A stretch of 46,213 bases of DNA from Intestinimonas butyriciproducens (GTDB lineage: Bacteria > Bacillota > Clostridia > Oscillospirales > Butyricicoccaceae), in the NCBI RefSeq assembly GCF_016901775.1, contig NZ_JACJKW010000021.1, positions 1 through 46,213 of the forward strand, read 5' to 3'. Numbering within the stretch: position 1 is the stretch's first letter; each line of letters begins with the position of its first letter. The notes under the pieces were generated by a model. The model was not told the origin of the DNA and made no database searches. It saw nothing but the letters and a program-made list of their open reading frames with translations. Position numbers and translations under genes: made by a program. Below, piece by piece: positions 31,625 to 40,728 of the stretch.

Positions 31625-33475
31625 ATGGCCCAATTCAAAGTGCCCTCCCAACCCAAAGTGTACCAGACCCGCTATGCCCGGTTCCGGGGGGTGGACTTTT
31701 CCACCGACCCGGCCCTGGTGGACCAGAGCCGCTCTCCCTTTGCCCCCAACCTGGTTTCCGACGCCGGCGGCATGCCGGAAAAACGCCCCGGCTGGCGTAC
31801 CCTGTTCCAGCTGCGTCAGCCCATCAACGGCATCTTCGAATGGGAGATGGCCGGAGAGCCTTACCTTGTCATCCATGGCGGCGACACCATCTACACCTGG
31901 AAACAGGCCGAGGGGGAAACCCCGGAGATCCTGTGGCAGGGGCTGAACAGCGGCCGCTCCCAGGGCTTTGCCATGGACGGCGCCTTTTACCTGCTCACCG
32001 GCAAGGAGCTGATGCGCCTGCGGGAAAACAAGGAGGAAGGCCCCCATCCCTGGTGCGAACGGGTGAAGAATGAGGCCTATGTGCCCCTCACCTCCATCGG
32101 CCGCAGCCCCCAAGGGGCCGGTACCGATTACGAAGCCTGCAATATGCTCACTCCCCGACGCCGCAACAGCTTCTGCTGTGACGGGACGGCCCGGGACTAT
32201 TACCTGGACGGGGTCATCAGCAATCTGGATACCATCGTCTGCACCCTGGACGGGGAGAAGATCACCGATTTTATGGTGGATGTGAACCGGAAATTCATCC
32301 GTTTCGACACAGCGCCCCCCAAGCCCCAGGTGGCCGGACGGGATAACCTGGAGATCGCCTTTGATGTGACCGACCAGGCCAGCATCATCGAAGAATGCAC
32401 CATCTGCTCGGTGTTTGCAGGCTGCGCCTTCCTCAGCGGCAACCCCCAGAAGCGGGCCTTCGATTACCGCTCGGGCTACGGCGACCCCACCTATTTCCCC
32501 GACCTGGGCTATACCCGGGTGGGCAGCGATACCCCCATTATGGGTTATTGCTCCATCGGCTCCTTCCAGGCCATCGTCAAGGCCCCCTCCCAGCAGGAGG
32601 CCACCGTCTATCTCCGCCAGGAGAGTCTGCTGGAGGGCAAGACCATCTACCCGGTGCGCCAGGGGGTCAGCGGCGTGGGAGCGGTGTCCCCCTATGCCTT
32701 TGCCACCTTGCTGGACGAGCCGCTCTTCCTTTCCCCCCAGGGGGTCTTTGCCCTGTGCACCAGCAGCGTCAGCGAGGAAAAGGCGGTGCAGAACCGGAGC
32801 TATTTCATCGACAGCGCCCTGAAAGGGGAGCAGAACCTGGAAAATGCTTCGGCGGCGGTATGGCGGGGGCTTTATGTGCTGGCCCTGGGCAGCAAATGCT
32901 ATCTGCTGGACGGCGGCCAGGAAAAATCCTGGCGCAGCCAGAGCATGGGGGACTATGTGTACGAATGCTATCACTGGGAGAACATCCCGGCCCGGTGCAT
33001 CGCCGCCCGGGGGGAGGATCTGTTCTTCGGCACCGAGGACGGCCGCCTTTGCCGGTTCAGCACCGATGTGGCGGGCATGGAGCGGTACAGCGACGATGGA
33101 GCCGCCATCCCCTGCGCCTGGAGCACCAAGGCCGACGACGACGGCAGCTTCACCCAGTACAAAACCATGATGCGCCGGGGAAGCGGAATCATGATAAAGC
33201 CTTATCTGCGAAGTAGTGTAAAGGTGAATGTCCGTACAGAAAAAGACCTGGGACGGGATCTTTCTTACAGCACCATGGACATCTGGAGCTGGGAGGAGCT
33301 GGATTTCAGCCGCATGGATTTCACCGAAAACGACGCCCCCCGGGTCATTCCCTTCGGCTCCCGGGTGGGCCGGTACCTCACCTTGCAGATCACCGTGAAA
33401 AACGACGGGCTCAACGAGGGGTTCGGGGTATATGGCATCGTCAAGCGCTTTACCAAGGAAGGAAATGTGAAATGA
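31625..33475 (+). CDS. Phage tail protein with beta-propeller-like repeats
   Basis: 616 aa. The start ([39 protein letters not shown]) and many short [38 protein letters not shown] and [13 protein letters not shown] blades suggest a propeller-type tail hub, comparable with P22 gp10-like or T7 gp12-like tail stabilisers. The C-terminus is a beta domain. The gene lies between the adaptor and the fibre genes, so it may plug or nucleate the short tail. Exact match to a named family not verified. Confidence 0.7.
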   Translation: MAQFKVPSQPKVYQTRYARFRGVDFSTDPALVDQSRSPFAPNLVSDAGGMPEKRPGWRTLFQLRQPINGIFEWEMAGEPYLVIHGGDTIYTWKQAEGETPEILWQGLNSGRSQGFAMDGAFYLLTGKELMRLRENKEEGPHPWCERVKNEAYVPLTSIGRSPQGAGTDYEACNMLTPRRRNSFCCDGTARDYYLDGVISNLDTIVCTLDGEKITDFMVDVNRKFIRFDTAPPKPQVAGRDNLEIAFDVTDQASIIEECTICSVFAGCAFLSGNPQKRAFDYRSGYGDPTYFPDLGYTRVGSDTPIMGYCSIGSFQAIVKAPSQQEATVYLRQESLLEGKTIYPVRQGVSGVGAVSPYAFATLLDEPLFLSPQGVFALCTSSVSEEKAVQNRSYFIDSALKGEQNLENASAAVWRGLYVLALGSKCYLLDGGQEKSWRSQSMGDYVYECYHWENIPARCIAARGEDLFFGTEDGRLCRFSTDVAGMERYSDDGAAIPCAWSTKADDDGSFTQYKTMMRRGSGIMIKPYLRSSVKVNVRTEKDLGRDLSYSTMDIWSWEELDFSRMDFTENDAPRVIPFGSRVGRYLTLQITVKNDGLNEGFGVYGIVKRFTKEGNVK

Positions 33476-33488
33476 AAGGAGCGAGAAT

Positions 33489-35225
33489 ATGTTGGAAGAA
33501 CTGAAAATCCAGGAAAAGGACTACGAAGGCAAGGATGTGGCCTCGGCTCCCGACCGGCTCACCGGCGAGCCCCAGGAAAACAAGCAGGTCTTCGACCGGC
33601 TGGTGAAGGAAGTGGTGGCCCAGCGGTTCAACGCCCTGCTGGACGCCCTGATGGCCGAAACCGGCGCCGGGGAGATCGGCGCCGCCCTGGGTATGACTCT
33701 GGACAGCGCCCCACTTTCGGAAAACATCCGGGCTCTGCGTCTCAACGGAGACGGGCAGATGGAAGTGAGCAAGGACGGTTCCTACTGGGTCTCCGCCGCC
33801 TCCGGCGGACATCTGGTGCTGGATGCAGAGGGGAACGTTCTGCCCCAGCGGGGCCGGCTGCGCTTCACCCAGAGCCGGGTCGCCGACGAAAACGGGGAGA
33901 CGGTGGTCTACGGCATCCAGGGCGTACAGGGGGAGCAGGGCGTTCCCGGCCCCCAAGGCCCCACAGGCGCACAAGGCCCCCATGGGCCGGTGTTTGTGCC
34001 TGCGGTGAGCAGCGGCGGCATTCTGTCCTGGAAGCTGGAAAACAGCCCCCAGACCCCGTCCTCCCAAAGCATCCGGGGCCCTCAGGGTCCCCAAGGGGAA
34101 AAGGGCGAAACCGGTCCCCGGGGTCCGGAAGGTCCTATGGGTCTCACCGGTCCCCAGGGCCCCCAGGGTCCGGAAGGGCTGCGGGGCCCTCAGGGTCCCC
34201 AGGGCGAAAGAGGGGTGCAGGGGCTCCAGGGCGAACGGGGCATCCAGGGGGAAACCGGCCCCCAAGGCCCCGCCGGTGAAAAGGGGGAGCGGGGGCTGCA
34301 AGGCCCTCAGGGCGAAAAGGGTGAGCAGGGGCCCCAGGGCCCAGCCGGAGCCGATGGCCGCAGCTTTACGGTGCTGGCCCGGTATGACACCCTGGAAAAT
34401 CTGCAAAGCGCCCATCCCGCAGGCCTGCCGGGGGATGCCTATGCCGTGGGAAGTGCTCAGGAGAACACCATCTACATCTGGCAGGAAGATGGGGCACTGT
34501 GGCAGGAGATCGGCCCGCTGCAAGGTCCCCAGGGCGTCCCCGGCCCTCAGGGCCCCCAGGGGGTGCAAGGGGAGCAGGGCCCCCAGGGGGAACAGGGCCC
34601 CAGAGGTCTCCAGGGCCCGGCAGGCATCCAGGGGGAAACCGGCCCCCAAGGCCCTCAGGGGGAGAAGGGGGCCGACGGCGCAGACGGCGCCCAGGGCCCC
34701 CAGGGTCTGCAAGGCCCGGAGGGTCCCCAGGGCGAACGGGGTCCTCAGGGCGAGACCGGGCCGCAAGGCGTCCGGGGTACCTCGGCCTATGAAAGCGCCC
34801 AGGCGGGAGGATTTGAGGGCAGCGAAATAGAGTTCAACCAGAGCCTGGCTGCCGTCCAGCAAAAGGCCAACCGGGCTTCTTCCCCCACAGCAGGACATCT
34901 GGCCGCTTTGGACAGCGCCGGAAACCCCACGGACAGCGGTTACAGCCCGGCGGACTGGAAGAGCATCACCTTGAATGCGACGCTGACCACAAGCTGGCAA
35001 GGGGAAGGACCTTACACCCAGCAGGTGGCGGTGTCCGGCCTGAGCGCCAGCCACGAGCCCCTGGCCGATGTGGTGCTCACCGGCACGGCCAGCACAGACC
35101 GGGCCCGGCTGCAAGCCTGGGGACTGGTGAGCAGGCTCTGGACGGAAGAGGGGGTGCTCCAGGCGGTGTGCTATGACAAAAAGCCCACGGTGGAGCTGCC
35201 TTTGAAATTGCGGATCGTGAGGTGA
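33489..35225 (+). CDS. Collagen-like phage tail fibre
   Basis: 578 aa. Residues 1-140 are a helical/beta attachment part ([37 protein letters not shown]). Three Gly-X-Y collagen segments follow (about 141-166, 196-290 and 345-429), rich in GPQGPQGE triplets, split by non-collagen blocks that include [20 protein letters not shown]. The C-terminal ~145 residues ([20 protein letters not shown]..) probably fold as a trimeric tip. Such fibres are trimers that reach host surface receptors. AAAGGAGCGAG precedes the ATG. The repeated GC-rich codons make this locus prone to length change. Confidence 0.88.
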   Translation: MLEELKIQEKDYEGKDVASAPDRLTGEPQENKQVFDRLVKEVVAQRFNALLDALMAETGAGEIGAALGMTLDSAPLSENIRALRLNGDGQMEVSKDGSYWVSAASGGHLVLDAEGNVLPQRGRLRFTQSRVADENGETVVYGIQGVQGEQGVPGPQGPTGAQGPHGPVFVPAVSSGGILSWKLENSPQTPSSQSIRGPQGPQGEKGETGPRGPEGPMGLTGPQGPQGPEGLRGPQGPQGERGVQGLQGERGIQGETGPQGPAGEKGERGLQGPQGEKGEQGPQGPAGADGRSFTVLARYDTLENLQSAHPAGLPGDAYAVGSAQENTIYIWQEDGALWQEIGPLQGPQGVPGPQGPQGVQGEQGPQGEQGPRGLQGPAGIQGETGPQGPQGEKGADGADGAQGPQGLQGPEGPQGERGPQGETGPQGVRGTSAYESAQAGGFEGSEIEFNQSLAAVQQKANRASSPTAGHLAALDSAGNPTDSGYSPADWKSITLNATLTTSWQGEGPYTQQVAVSGLSASHEPLADVVLTGTASTDRARLQAWGLVSRLWTEEGVLQAVCYDKKPTVELPLKLRIVR

Positions 35226-35229
35226 GAGT

Positions 35230-36192
35230 ATGGGAGAATGTATGATCTTGCGGCGGAATGGCGCCTATACCGGCACCATGGCCGGCCAGCCCCTGGGCTT
35301 CAAAGCGGTATCGAGCCGCATCGGCTCCATCGACTTAAGCTGGACCACCGTGCCCGAGGACACCGCCTATGCCGCTTTGCGTGTGCTGCGGCGTAGCGAC
35401 CGGTTCCCCAAGGACGAACAGGACGGGGAAGTGATCTACGAAGGGCCGGGCAGCAGCTGCACTGACGAGGGCCTGACCCCGGGGGCCACCTATTATTACC
35501 GGGCCTTTGCCCGCAGCAAGGACGGGGTTTATCAGAACTCCTATTGCCAGACCACCGGCACCGTGCGGACGACCCAGCCTTTGATCCTGAAAAAGGTGGG
35601 AGATATCGTGCGCATCAAGGAGAATGACGCATGGCAGGAATATGTGGTGGCCCAGCAGGGCTATCCCCAGCAGGTGGGAGGCCATACCCTGCTGCTGCGC
35701 CGGGACATTGCCGGCCGGCGCACCATGTCCTCCGTCATGCAGAACGAATACGACGGCTCCATGGCCGATACCTGGCTGACGGGGGCCTTCCTTCCCACTC
35801 TGGACAGCGTTGTTTCCGCCAAAATCCCCACCTGTCAGATCCCCTATACCAGCGGGGGGGAACACACCCCGGGATACCTGCAGCGCCAGGTTTTCCTGCT
35901 CTCGGCCAGCGAGATCGGGGGCGGGGAAGAGGGCATGGCAGCGGAAGGCGCCCGCCTGGACCTGTTCCAGACCGATGCATGGCGCATTTCCAGTTTCCAG
36001 GACGCCCCCTATCTGTGGGCCACCCGTTCCCCCGATACCAAGGGTGCAAACCAGTTCTGGATGGTGGACGACACCGGCGCCTTTGCATCCAAAGCGGTGT
36101 ATACCACCTGCGGGATGCGTCCGGCCTTCACCCTGCCGGGGGATGGGTTTGTGGTGGACATGGAGGGGAATCTGCTGGAAGCACCTCTATAA
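35230..36192 (+). CDS. Phage tail/receptor protein with FN3 and DUF6273-like domains
   Basis: 320 aa. Residues ~25-115 look like a fibronectin III domain (SSRIGSIDLSWTTVPEDTAY; TPGATYYYRAFARSKDG). The rest has the marks of the DUF6273 fold: WTLG-like NEYDGSMADTWL, PYLWATRSPD and a terminal CGMRPAFTLPGD. DUF6273 is common in clostridial surface and phage tail proteins and is thought to bind sugars. The gene is 4 nt after the collagen fibre stop with GAGGTGAG as ribosome site; they probably work as a two-part adhesin. Confidence 0.72.
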   Translation: MGECMILRRNGAYTGTMAGQPLGFKAVSSRIGSIDLSWTTVPEDTAYAALRVLRRSDRFPKDEQDGEVIYEGPGSSCTDEGLTPGATYYYRAFARSKDGVYQNSYCQTTGTVRTTQPLILKKVGDIVRIKENDAWQEYVVAQQGYPQQVGGHTLLLRRDIAGRRTMSSVMQNEYDGSMADTWLTGAFLPTLDSVVSAKIPTCQIPYTSGGEHTPGYLQRQVFLLSASEIGGGEEGMAAEGARLDLFQTDAWRISSFQDAPYLWATRSPDTKGANQFWMVDDTGAFASKAVYTTCGMRPAFTLPGDGFVVDMEGNLLEAPL

Positions 36193-36235
36193 AGCAAAGA
36201 CTCTTTACACCCATTGAAAACAAAGGAGGAAACCC

Positions 36236-37159
36236 ATGGCATATCAGAAATTAGGCAGTTTTAACGACGCCTATATCAAGCAAAGCAGCCCCGGCTCCTA
36301 TCAGCAGATCCAGGCGGCCAAAAGCGCCTGGGAGGCGGCCAACGCCGCCGGAGACCGGGCCGGGATGGATGCGGCCCACCAGGCGGCGGAGAGCATCCGG
36401 GCGGCCTATGGTTACAGCGGCGGCGTGGACGGCAGCCAGTACCTGCCCAACAGCTACGCCCCGGTGCGCAACCAGTACATGGACGCAGCCAATGCCGCCG
36501 CCCAGGCCTACCGCCTGGCAGCCCAGGCCGGGGCCAGCCAGCTGGAAGCCCAGCGCCCCCAGATCCAGGCCGACTATGACGCACTGGCCAAGCAGACCTA
36601 TATCAACTACATGAAGGAAAAGCAGGCCCTGCCCGAGACCATGGCCAAGCTGGGAATCACCGGCCAGGGGGCCGCCGAGTCTACTGCCGCCAGCCAGAGC
36701 AACCAGTATCAGCAGAATGTGCTGGAAGGGGAGCTGGCAAGGCAAGAAGCCTTACAGGGCCTGAACAACCGGATCGATGAGCTGTATCAGCAGGGAGAAG
36801 CCCAGGCGGCCCAGGCCCAGGCGGACATTCTTCTGAGCCTGGCCCAGGGGTATCCGGACTTCCTTCAGAGCCAGCAGGAGTGGGAGTATAAACTCTCCCA
36901 GCAGCAGGCCGAAAAGAACCAGCAGGCCTGGGAACAAAGCCAGCAGGAATGGAAAAACCAGCAGCAGCTTGCGCAGCAGCAGCTGGCCGCCCAGAAGGAA
37001 GCCGCTGCCCAGCAGCAGGACACCTTCAACCGCCAGCTGGCGGTGGCCAAAATCCTGGCCCAGTACGGGGACTTTTCCGGCTACATTTCCCTGGGCTTCA
37101 ATGAGGATCAGATCGCCCAGATGCGCAGGGCCTGGCAGCTCCAGCAGCTGCAAAAATAA
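36236..37159 (+). CDS. Glutamine-rich coiled-coil phage virion protein
   Basis: 307 aa, AAAGGAGG upstream. Alanine- and glutamine-rich throughout: AWEAANAAGDRAGMDAAHQA, NAAAQAYRLAAQAGASQLEA, and a long Gln-rich coil (about 205-285) with QQEW repeats (QSQQEWEYKL, QSQQEWKNQQ). The end is YGDFSGYISLGFNEDQIAQM. Size, helicity and position before the portal suggest an internal or ejection protein that helps DNA entry, as in short-tailed phages. This is inference from composition. Confidence 0.55.
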   Translation: MAYQKLGSFNDAYIKQSSPGSYQQIQAAKSAWEAANAAGDRAGMDAAHQAAESIRAAYGYSGGVDGSQYLPNSYAPVRNQYMDAANAAAQAYRLAAQAGASQLEAQRPQIQADYDALAKQTYINYMKEKQALPETMAKLGITGQGAAESTAASQSNQYQQNVLEGELARQEALQGLNNRIDELYQQGEAQAAQAQADILLSLAQGYPDFLQSQQEWEYKLSQQQAEKNQQAWEQSQQEWKNQQQLAQQQLAAQKEAAAQQQDTFNRQLAVAKILAQYGDFSGYISLGFNEDQIAQMRRAWQLQQLQK

Positions 37160-37173
37160 GGAGGTGAGCCGAA

Positions 37174-37389
37174 ATGACCATCTGTTTGCTTTTGGGCGTC
37201 CTGCTGGGCGCCCTGGGGGCCCTGTGCTGCTACCGGCTGGGGCTCAGTGAGGGAAGCCGCCTTGCAAGGGAGGGGAAGCTGGAAAAAGCTCCCTCCTCGG
37301 AGGAAAAAGAAAAAGGACGCCTGGGCCGCATTCTGCGGAATATCGACCGGTATGACGGCACCAGCCGGCGTCAGGAAAGGGTGGAATAA
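37174..37389 (+). CDS. Small phage membrane-anchored protein
   Basis: 71 aa. One N-terminal hydrophobic helix with a glycine-leucine pattern (ICLLLGVLLGALGALCCYRL) followed by a charged tail (KAPSSEEKEKGRLGRILRNI). AAGGAGGTGAG precedes the ATG and the stop directly abuts the portal start (37390). The hydrophobic start could be a holin- or ejection-related helix; no family recognised. Confidence 0.6.
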   Translation: MTICLLLGVLLGALGALCCYRLGLSEGSRLAREGKLEKAPSSEEKEKGRLGRILRNIDRYDGTSRRQERVE

Positions 37390-38970
37390 ATGGGAAAGAG
37401 TGAAAAGATCACCGCCGCTCTTTTGTGGCGGTGGTACACCCGGGGGGATGAGCACCACCGGATGACAGATCTTTATGAAAAGACCAAAAAGGCCCACCGG
37501 TTTTTCCGGGGGGAACAGTGGTATGGTGTGGAAAGCGGCGGGGAGGCCCTGCCTTTCTATAATTTCATTCAGCCGGTGGTGGAGCACAAGGTGGCAAGCG
37601 TCTGCATGAACACCATGAGCATCCAGTATGCTCCCCTGGAGCATGCCGGGGCTCTGGGGCCCCAGGCCGGGGAAATCTGCCAGAAGCTCACCGCCTATGC
37701 CGCCCGTCAGTGGGAAAGGCTCAAAATGGACAAGCTGTGCTGGGAAGTGGTGAAAAACGCCTGTATCGCCGGGGACAGCTACATCTATTTCCACGACGGG
37801 GACTGCCAGGCCCAGGTGGTGGACACCTGCGACCTTTATCTGGGGGACGAGACCTGTCCCGATGTGCAGAAGCAGCCCTATTTGCTCATCGCCCGCCGCC
37901 AGACGGTGGGGCAGGTACGGAAGGCGGCCCGGCGGTATGGCCTGGGGGAGGAAGAGGTGCAGGGCATCGTCCCCGACGACGGCCCCCTGGACCGGCAGGA
38001 GCGGGAAGAGGAATGGGAGCACAGTGACACCCGGGAGGAAGAACAGCTGTGCACCACTCTTCTGGCCTTCTGGCGGGATGAGGACGGGGTGGTATGCTGC
38101 GCCCGGGGCACCCGGGATGTGCTCTACCAGAAGCCGGTGCGCCTCTATGGGGGCGGCCGGGGGCTGAGTCTCTATCCCATTGCCGCTTTCCGCTGGATGG
38201 GCCGCCGTGGTTCGGCCCGGGGGGACGGGGAGGTCACTCCCCTCATCCCCAACCAGATCGAAACCAACAAAATGCTGGCCCGCCGCCTGATGAACGCCAA
38301 AATGACCGCCTTTTCCCGGCTGGTCTATAACGCCGACAAGGTGCTGAACAAGGAGGCGCTGGAAGAGGTGGGAGCGGCCATCCGGGTGCGGGATATGCAG
38401 GCAAACGCCGTCACCGACATTGTCAGCTATCTGGGAGCGGCGCCCATGTCCCCCGATGCCCAGGCCCTGGCCCAGGAGCTGGTGCAGCAGACAAGAGATC
38501 TGGCCGGTGCGGGAGACGCCGCTCTGGGCCAGGTCAACCCGGAAAAGGCCAGCGGCGCCGCCATCATCGCCGCCCGGGATCAGGCGGCTCTGCCCCTCAA
38601 CGAGCAGATCGCCGATTTCCGCCAGTTTGTGGAGGATGTGGCATCCATCTGGTTTGAGCTGTGGGCGGCCTATTATCCCGCAGAGCTGAGCCGGGGGGTC
38701 TATGCTCTCTCCGGGGAGCAGCTGCGGCGGCTGCGGGTGGAGATCCGCATCGATGTGTCCCCCAACAGCCCCTATTCCCGCTATGCTCAGGAGCAGGCCC
38801 TGGAGAATCTGTTCCAGCAGGGGGTCATCACCTTTGAGGAGTATGTGACCGCCCTGGATGAAAACGCCGCCGCTCCCAAGCAGAAGCTGGAGGATATTCT
38901 GAAGAACCGCCAGCGCCAGCGTGTCGGTGGCGAGCCGCCACAGCCGTTCCTGCGCTCCCGCGCTGAGTGA
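37390..38970 (+). CDS. Phage portal protein (C-terminus from repeat DNA)
   Basis: 526-aa ring protein through which DNA is packaged. Portal-family features: RFFRGEQW, FYNFIQPVVEHKVASVCMNT, KNACIAGDSYIYFHDGD and IPNQIETNKMLARRLMNAK-like stem segment, then NEQIADFRQFVEDVASIWFE. Similar to portals of P22-like or small Firmicute podoviruses. The last ~14 residues (VGGEPPQPFLRSRAE) are read from an H2 + H1 repeat, so the native end is replaced. The ribosome site GAAAGGGTGG overlaps the previous gene. Portal after the tail genes is unusual order. Confidence 0.8.
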   Translation: MGKSEKITAALLWRWYTRGDEHHRMTDLYEKTKKAHRFFRGEQWYGVESGGEALPFYNFIQPVVEHKVASVCMNTMSIQYAPLEHAGALGPQAGEICQKLTAYAARQWERLKMDKLCWEVVKNACIAGDSYIYFHDGDCQAQVVDTCDLYLGDETCPDVQKQPYLLIARRQTVGQVRKAARRYGLGEEEVQGIVPDDGPLDRQEREEEWEHSDTREEEQLCTTLLAFWRDEDGVVCCARGTRDVLYQKPVRLYGGGRGLSLYPIAAFRWMGRRGSARGDGEVTPLIPNQIETNKMLARRLMNAKMTAFSRLVYNADKVLNKEALEEVGAAIRVRDMQANAVTDIVSYLGAAPMSPDAQALAQELVQQTRDLAGAGDAALGQVNPEKASGAAIIAARDQAALPLNEQIADFRQFVEDVASIWFELWAAYYPAELSRGVYALSGEQLRRLRVEIRIDVSPNSPYSRYAQEQALENLFQQGVITFEEYVTALDENAAAPKQKLEDILKNRQRQRVGGEPPQPFLRSRAE

Positions 38971-39250
38971 TCAAACCAGGCTGGTTGGGTTGAACATGGC
39001 AAAGAGAGGAACGGCAGCGGGGACACCCCGCCGCTCCCGTGCTGAGTGATCCAACGAAGGTTGGGTTCTGTGATCGGGTGCGGCAGCACCGACTTGGCCG
39101 TCCCGACACGGGACCGGTAGCGCAATATGACAGCGGAGGCACTCCGCCCGTCCCGACACGGGACAAAGGCTCCCCATCGGGGAGCCTTTTTGCTGGCCCT
39201 GATTTTATTGCCTGGCGCGGCAGCGCAATATGGGTGCAGCGTCACGCTGC
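38929..39250. repeat. Repeat-mosaic block overlapping the portal 3' end
   Basis: H2 GTGGCG-AGC-CGCCAC inside the portal frame (38926-38940), H1 copies near 38951, 39078 and 39217, H2 copies near 39100, 39133 and 39150, a terminator, and a last H2 (39236-39250) ending 1 nt before the next promoter. No other gene. Confidence 0.85.
39165..39189 (+). terminator. Terminator downstream of the phage tail/portal genes
   Basis: AAAGGCTCCCC-ATC-GGGGAGCCTTT with T tail. Confidence 0.85.
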
Positions 39251-39251
39251 G

Positions 39252-39280
39252 TTGACAAAAAGCAGACTTTGTTATATGAT
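39252..39280 (+). promoter_or_regulatory. Promoter of the anchored exported protein gene
   Basis: TTGACA, 17-bp spacer, TATGAT; directly after an H2 hairpin with a 1-nt gap. Confidence 0.82.
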
Positions 39281-39354
39281 AATTCAATAAAATACCCCTC
39301 CTGCTTGGGGAGGGGAAACGGTTTTCCGGTTTTGCTGGAAGGGGGGAACTCTCC

Positions 39355-39873
39355 ATGAAAAAGAAGAGCCTTTGGATCCTGGCCGCATTGGTGTTGGTGG
39401 CGGCCGCCGGCGTGGGCTTTTATTTTCTTCGCCCCGGAGGGGGGAATCAGGTGAGCACCGGCCCCAGAAAGGTGATCCAGGCCATGATGACCTGCCCCAA
39501 TGACGACCTGTTCACCGAGGATATGATGTCGGTGATCGGCGTGGGCGTGACCCCCGACCCGGAAAAGCTCCAGGAAGCCATGGAGGACTGGGACGACGCC
39601 AGAGAAGAGTGGGAAGAGGAAGTGGGGAAGTATTTTGCTCCTAACTGCCTGGATTCCTTCCTCAATGATTCGGTGGCTTCCTCCTATCTGGTGAAGGGCG
39701 TGCCGGTCAAAGTGGAAAAGATGGAACTGCTGGAACGGAAGAAGGAAGATTCCTTCGGCAGCGAAAAGGTACAGGTCACCGTCAATGTGGACGGCGTCCA
39801 GGAAACCGTCACCCTGGATTTCTCCCTGGATGGCGACGGCAAAATCACTTTTGTAAAACTGGCAGCAGCGTGA
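39355..39873 (+). CDS. Exported/membrane-anchored protein of unknown function
   Basis: 172 aa. The start MKKKSLWILAALVLVAAAGVG is a basic, hydrophobic signal anchor without a lipobox cysteine, so the protein is probably held at the membrane facing outside. The soluble part is acidic (EAMEDWDDAREEWEEEVGKY) and ends in a beta-strand-rich region (VQVTVNVDGVQETVTLDFSL), a layout like small NTF2-type exported proteins. GGAAGGGGGG lies upstream. The stop codon is directly followed by an H2 hairpin. Confidence 0.7.
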   Translation: MKKKSLWILAALVLVAAAGVGFYFLRPGGGNQVSTGPRKVIQAMMTCPNDDLFTEDMMSVIGVGVTPDPEKLQEAMEDWDDAREEWEEEVGKYFAPNCLDSFLNDSVASSYLVKGVPVKVEKMELLERKKEDSFGSEKVQVTVNVDGVQETVTLDFSLDGDGKITFVKLAAA

Positions 39874-39917
39874 GTCCCGTGTCGGGACAGCCATACTGTG
39901 CTCCCGCGCTGGGCAGC
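39874..39917. repeat. H2 + H1 module touching the stop codon
   Basis: GTCCCG-TGT-CGGGAC at 39874-39888 starts at the first base after TGA; H1 (GTGCTCCCGCGC) follows at 39898-39909. Confidence 0.8.
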
Positions 39918-39957
39918 AGAGCGAAGGCCGGGTGCAGTCCTGGTAAAATGCATAGAC

Positions 39958-39983
39958 AAAAGCCTCCCGTCAGGGAGGCTTTT
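39958..39983. terminator. Bidirectional terminator
   Basis: AAAAGCCTCCC-GTCA-GGGAGGCTTTT; serves the plus-strand exported protein and the minus-strand regulator. Confidence 0.88.
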
Positions 39984-39993
39984 TCTTGTTTTC

Positions 39994-40209
39994 TTATGGG
40001 GAGTAGGGCTTTCGGCAGGAGGTAATGCCCAAAAGATAATCCACACTGGTGCCATAGAAGGCGGCCAGAGCAATGAGTACCCGGGTAGGGATATCATTTT
40101 CCCCGGTTTCATATTTGGAATAGCCTGTCTGGGACATATTCAGATATTGCGCCACCTGATTCTGGGTCAGGTCGGCATCTTCCCGCAGATCACGCAGCCG
40201 GTTTGCCAT
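39994..40209 (-). CDS. XRE-family HTH regulator (second of a pair)
   Basis: 71-aa DNA-binding protein: RLRDLREDADLTQNQVAQYL is helix 1-2 and NMSQTGYSKYETGENDIPTR the recognition helix and turn; the end is GTSVDYLLGIT. Essentially a lone Cro/C1-type HTH. ATG 40209 follows GAGGTGA; a GTG 9 nt upstream lies in the ribosome site. It lies 39 bp after the other XRE gene and may be co-transcribed with it. Confidence 0.82.
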   Translation of the reverse strand: MANRLRDLREDADLTQNQVAQYLNMSQTGYSKYETGENDIPTRVLIALAAFYGTSVDYLLGITSCRKPYSP

Positions 40210-40248
40210 AGACTTCACCTCAAGGGAAGTATGTCATAATTTGTTAAG

Positions 40249-40503
40249 TTACAGTCTGCCAGCAGAGGCGCTTTGCTTCTGGGCGGTTTCCTCGATTCGG
40301 GCCACCAGCTCACTGGGGCGCATCTCCAGCGCCAGGGCAATGCGCCAGATGGTTTGAAAGTTGGCCTGTTTTGTGCCGGTTTCGATCATGGAAAGGTGGC
40401 TGCGGGCGATGCCAGCCAGGCCGCTGAGTACATCCTGGGATAGATTTTTGCTTTCCCGCAAATTGCGGATGGTCTGGCCCACAGCCTTGTTGTCAAATTC
40501 CAT
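40249..40503 (-). CDS. XRE-family HTH regulator (first of a pair)
   Basis: 84 aa. HTH motif: VGQTIRNLRESKNLSQDVLS, then GLAGIARSHLSMIETGTKQA with the recognition helix; ends with a short basic tail. Start 40503 follows AAAAGGGG. Its promoter region contains two inverted repeats suitable as operators. With the divergent small gene this forms a switch-like arrangement. Confidence 0.82.
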   Translation of the reverse strand: MEFDNKAVGQTIRNLRESKNLSQDVLSGLAGIARSHLSMIETGTKQANFQTIWRIALALEMRPSELVARIEETAQKQSASAGRL

Positions 40504-40519
40504 GGTGGCACCCCTTTTT

Positions 40520-40579
40520 CTCATAGTATTCTATGATTCTATGAGAAAAAGTCCCCGTCCATGTCTATCATCATAGACA
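40520..40579. promoter_or_regulatory. Operator-like inverted repeats
   Basis: CTCATAG...CTATGAG (40520-40526/40539-40545) with a further CTATGAT between, and TGTCTAT-CATC-ATAGACA (40562-40579). All share CTAT/ATAG half-sites. They occupy the space between the minus-strand XRE gene and the plus-strand small gene. Confidence 0.7.
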
Positions 40580-40602
40580 AGAGAAAAAAGTTATGTTATA
40601 CT
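40574..40602 (+). promoter_or_regulatory. Promoter of the truncated small gene
   Basis: TAGACA (40574-40579, inside the right operator arm), 17-bp spacer, TATACT (40597-40602). Repressor binding to the dyad would cover the -35 box. Confidence 0.65.
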
Positions 40603-40626
40603 CTTTGCAGAAAGAGGTGATATGGC

Positions 40627-40728
40627 ATGCCGGATTATCAGAAGATGTATCACACCATGGTTTGGGCTGCGGAACAGTGCATTCCGTTGCTGGCCGATGC
40701 AGAGCGGGCTTGCGAAGAACCAGCGTGA
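40627..40728 (+). CDS. Small protein truncated by a hairpin repeat, 33 aa
   Basis: Begins MPDYQKMYHTMVWAAEQCIP and stops at TGA inside the repeat CCAGCGTGACGCTGG. GAGGTGAT lies 9 nt before the ATG. The start resembles a widespread small clostridial protein (MPDYKKMY..., from memory, usually longer with a glutamate-rich end), so the gene was probably cut when the H2 hairpin (40720-40734) was inserted. Its original function is unknown. Confidence 0.55.
   Translation: MPDYQKMYHTMVWAAEQCIPLLADAERACEEPA

Noticed and set aside
30797-32974. 725-codon minus-strand frame over the phage tail gene
   Set aside because: Antisense shadow crossing a repeat block; no ribosome site.
33450-35114. 554-codon minus-strand frame opposite the collagen fibre gene
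   Set aside because: Repeats arise from reading Gly-X-Y codons backwards.
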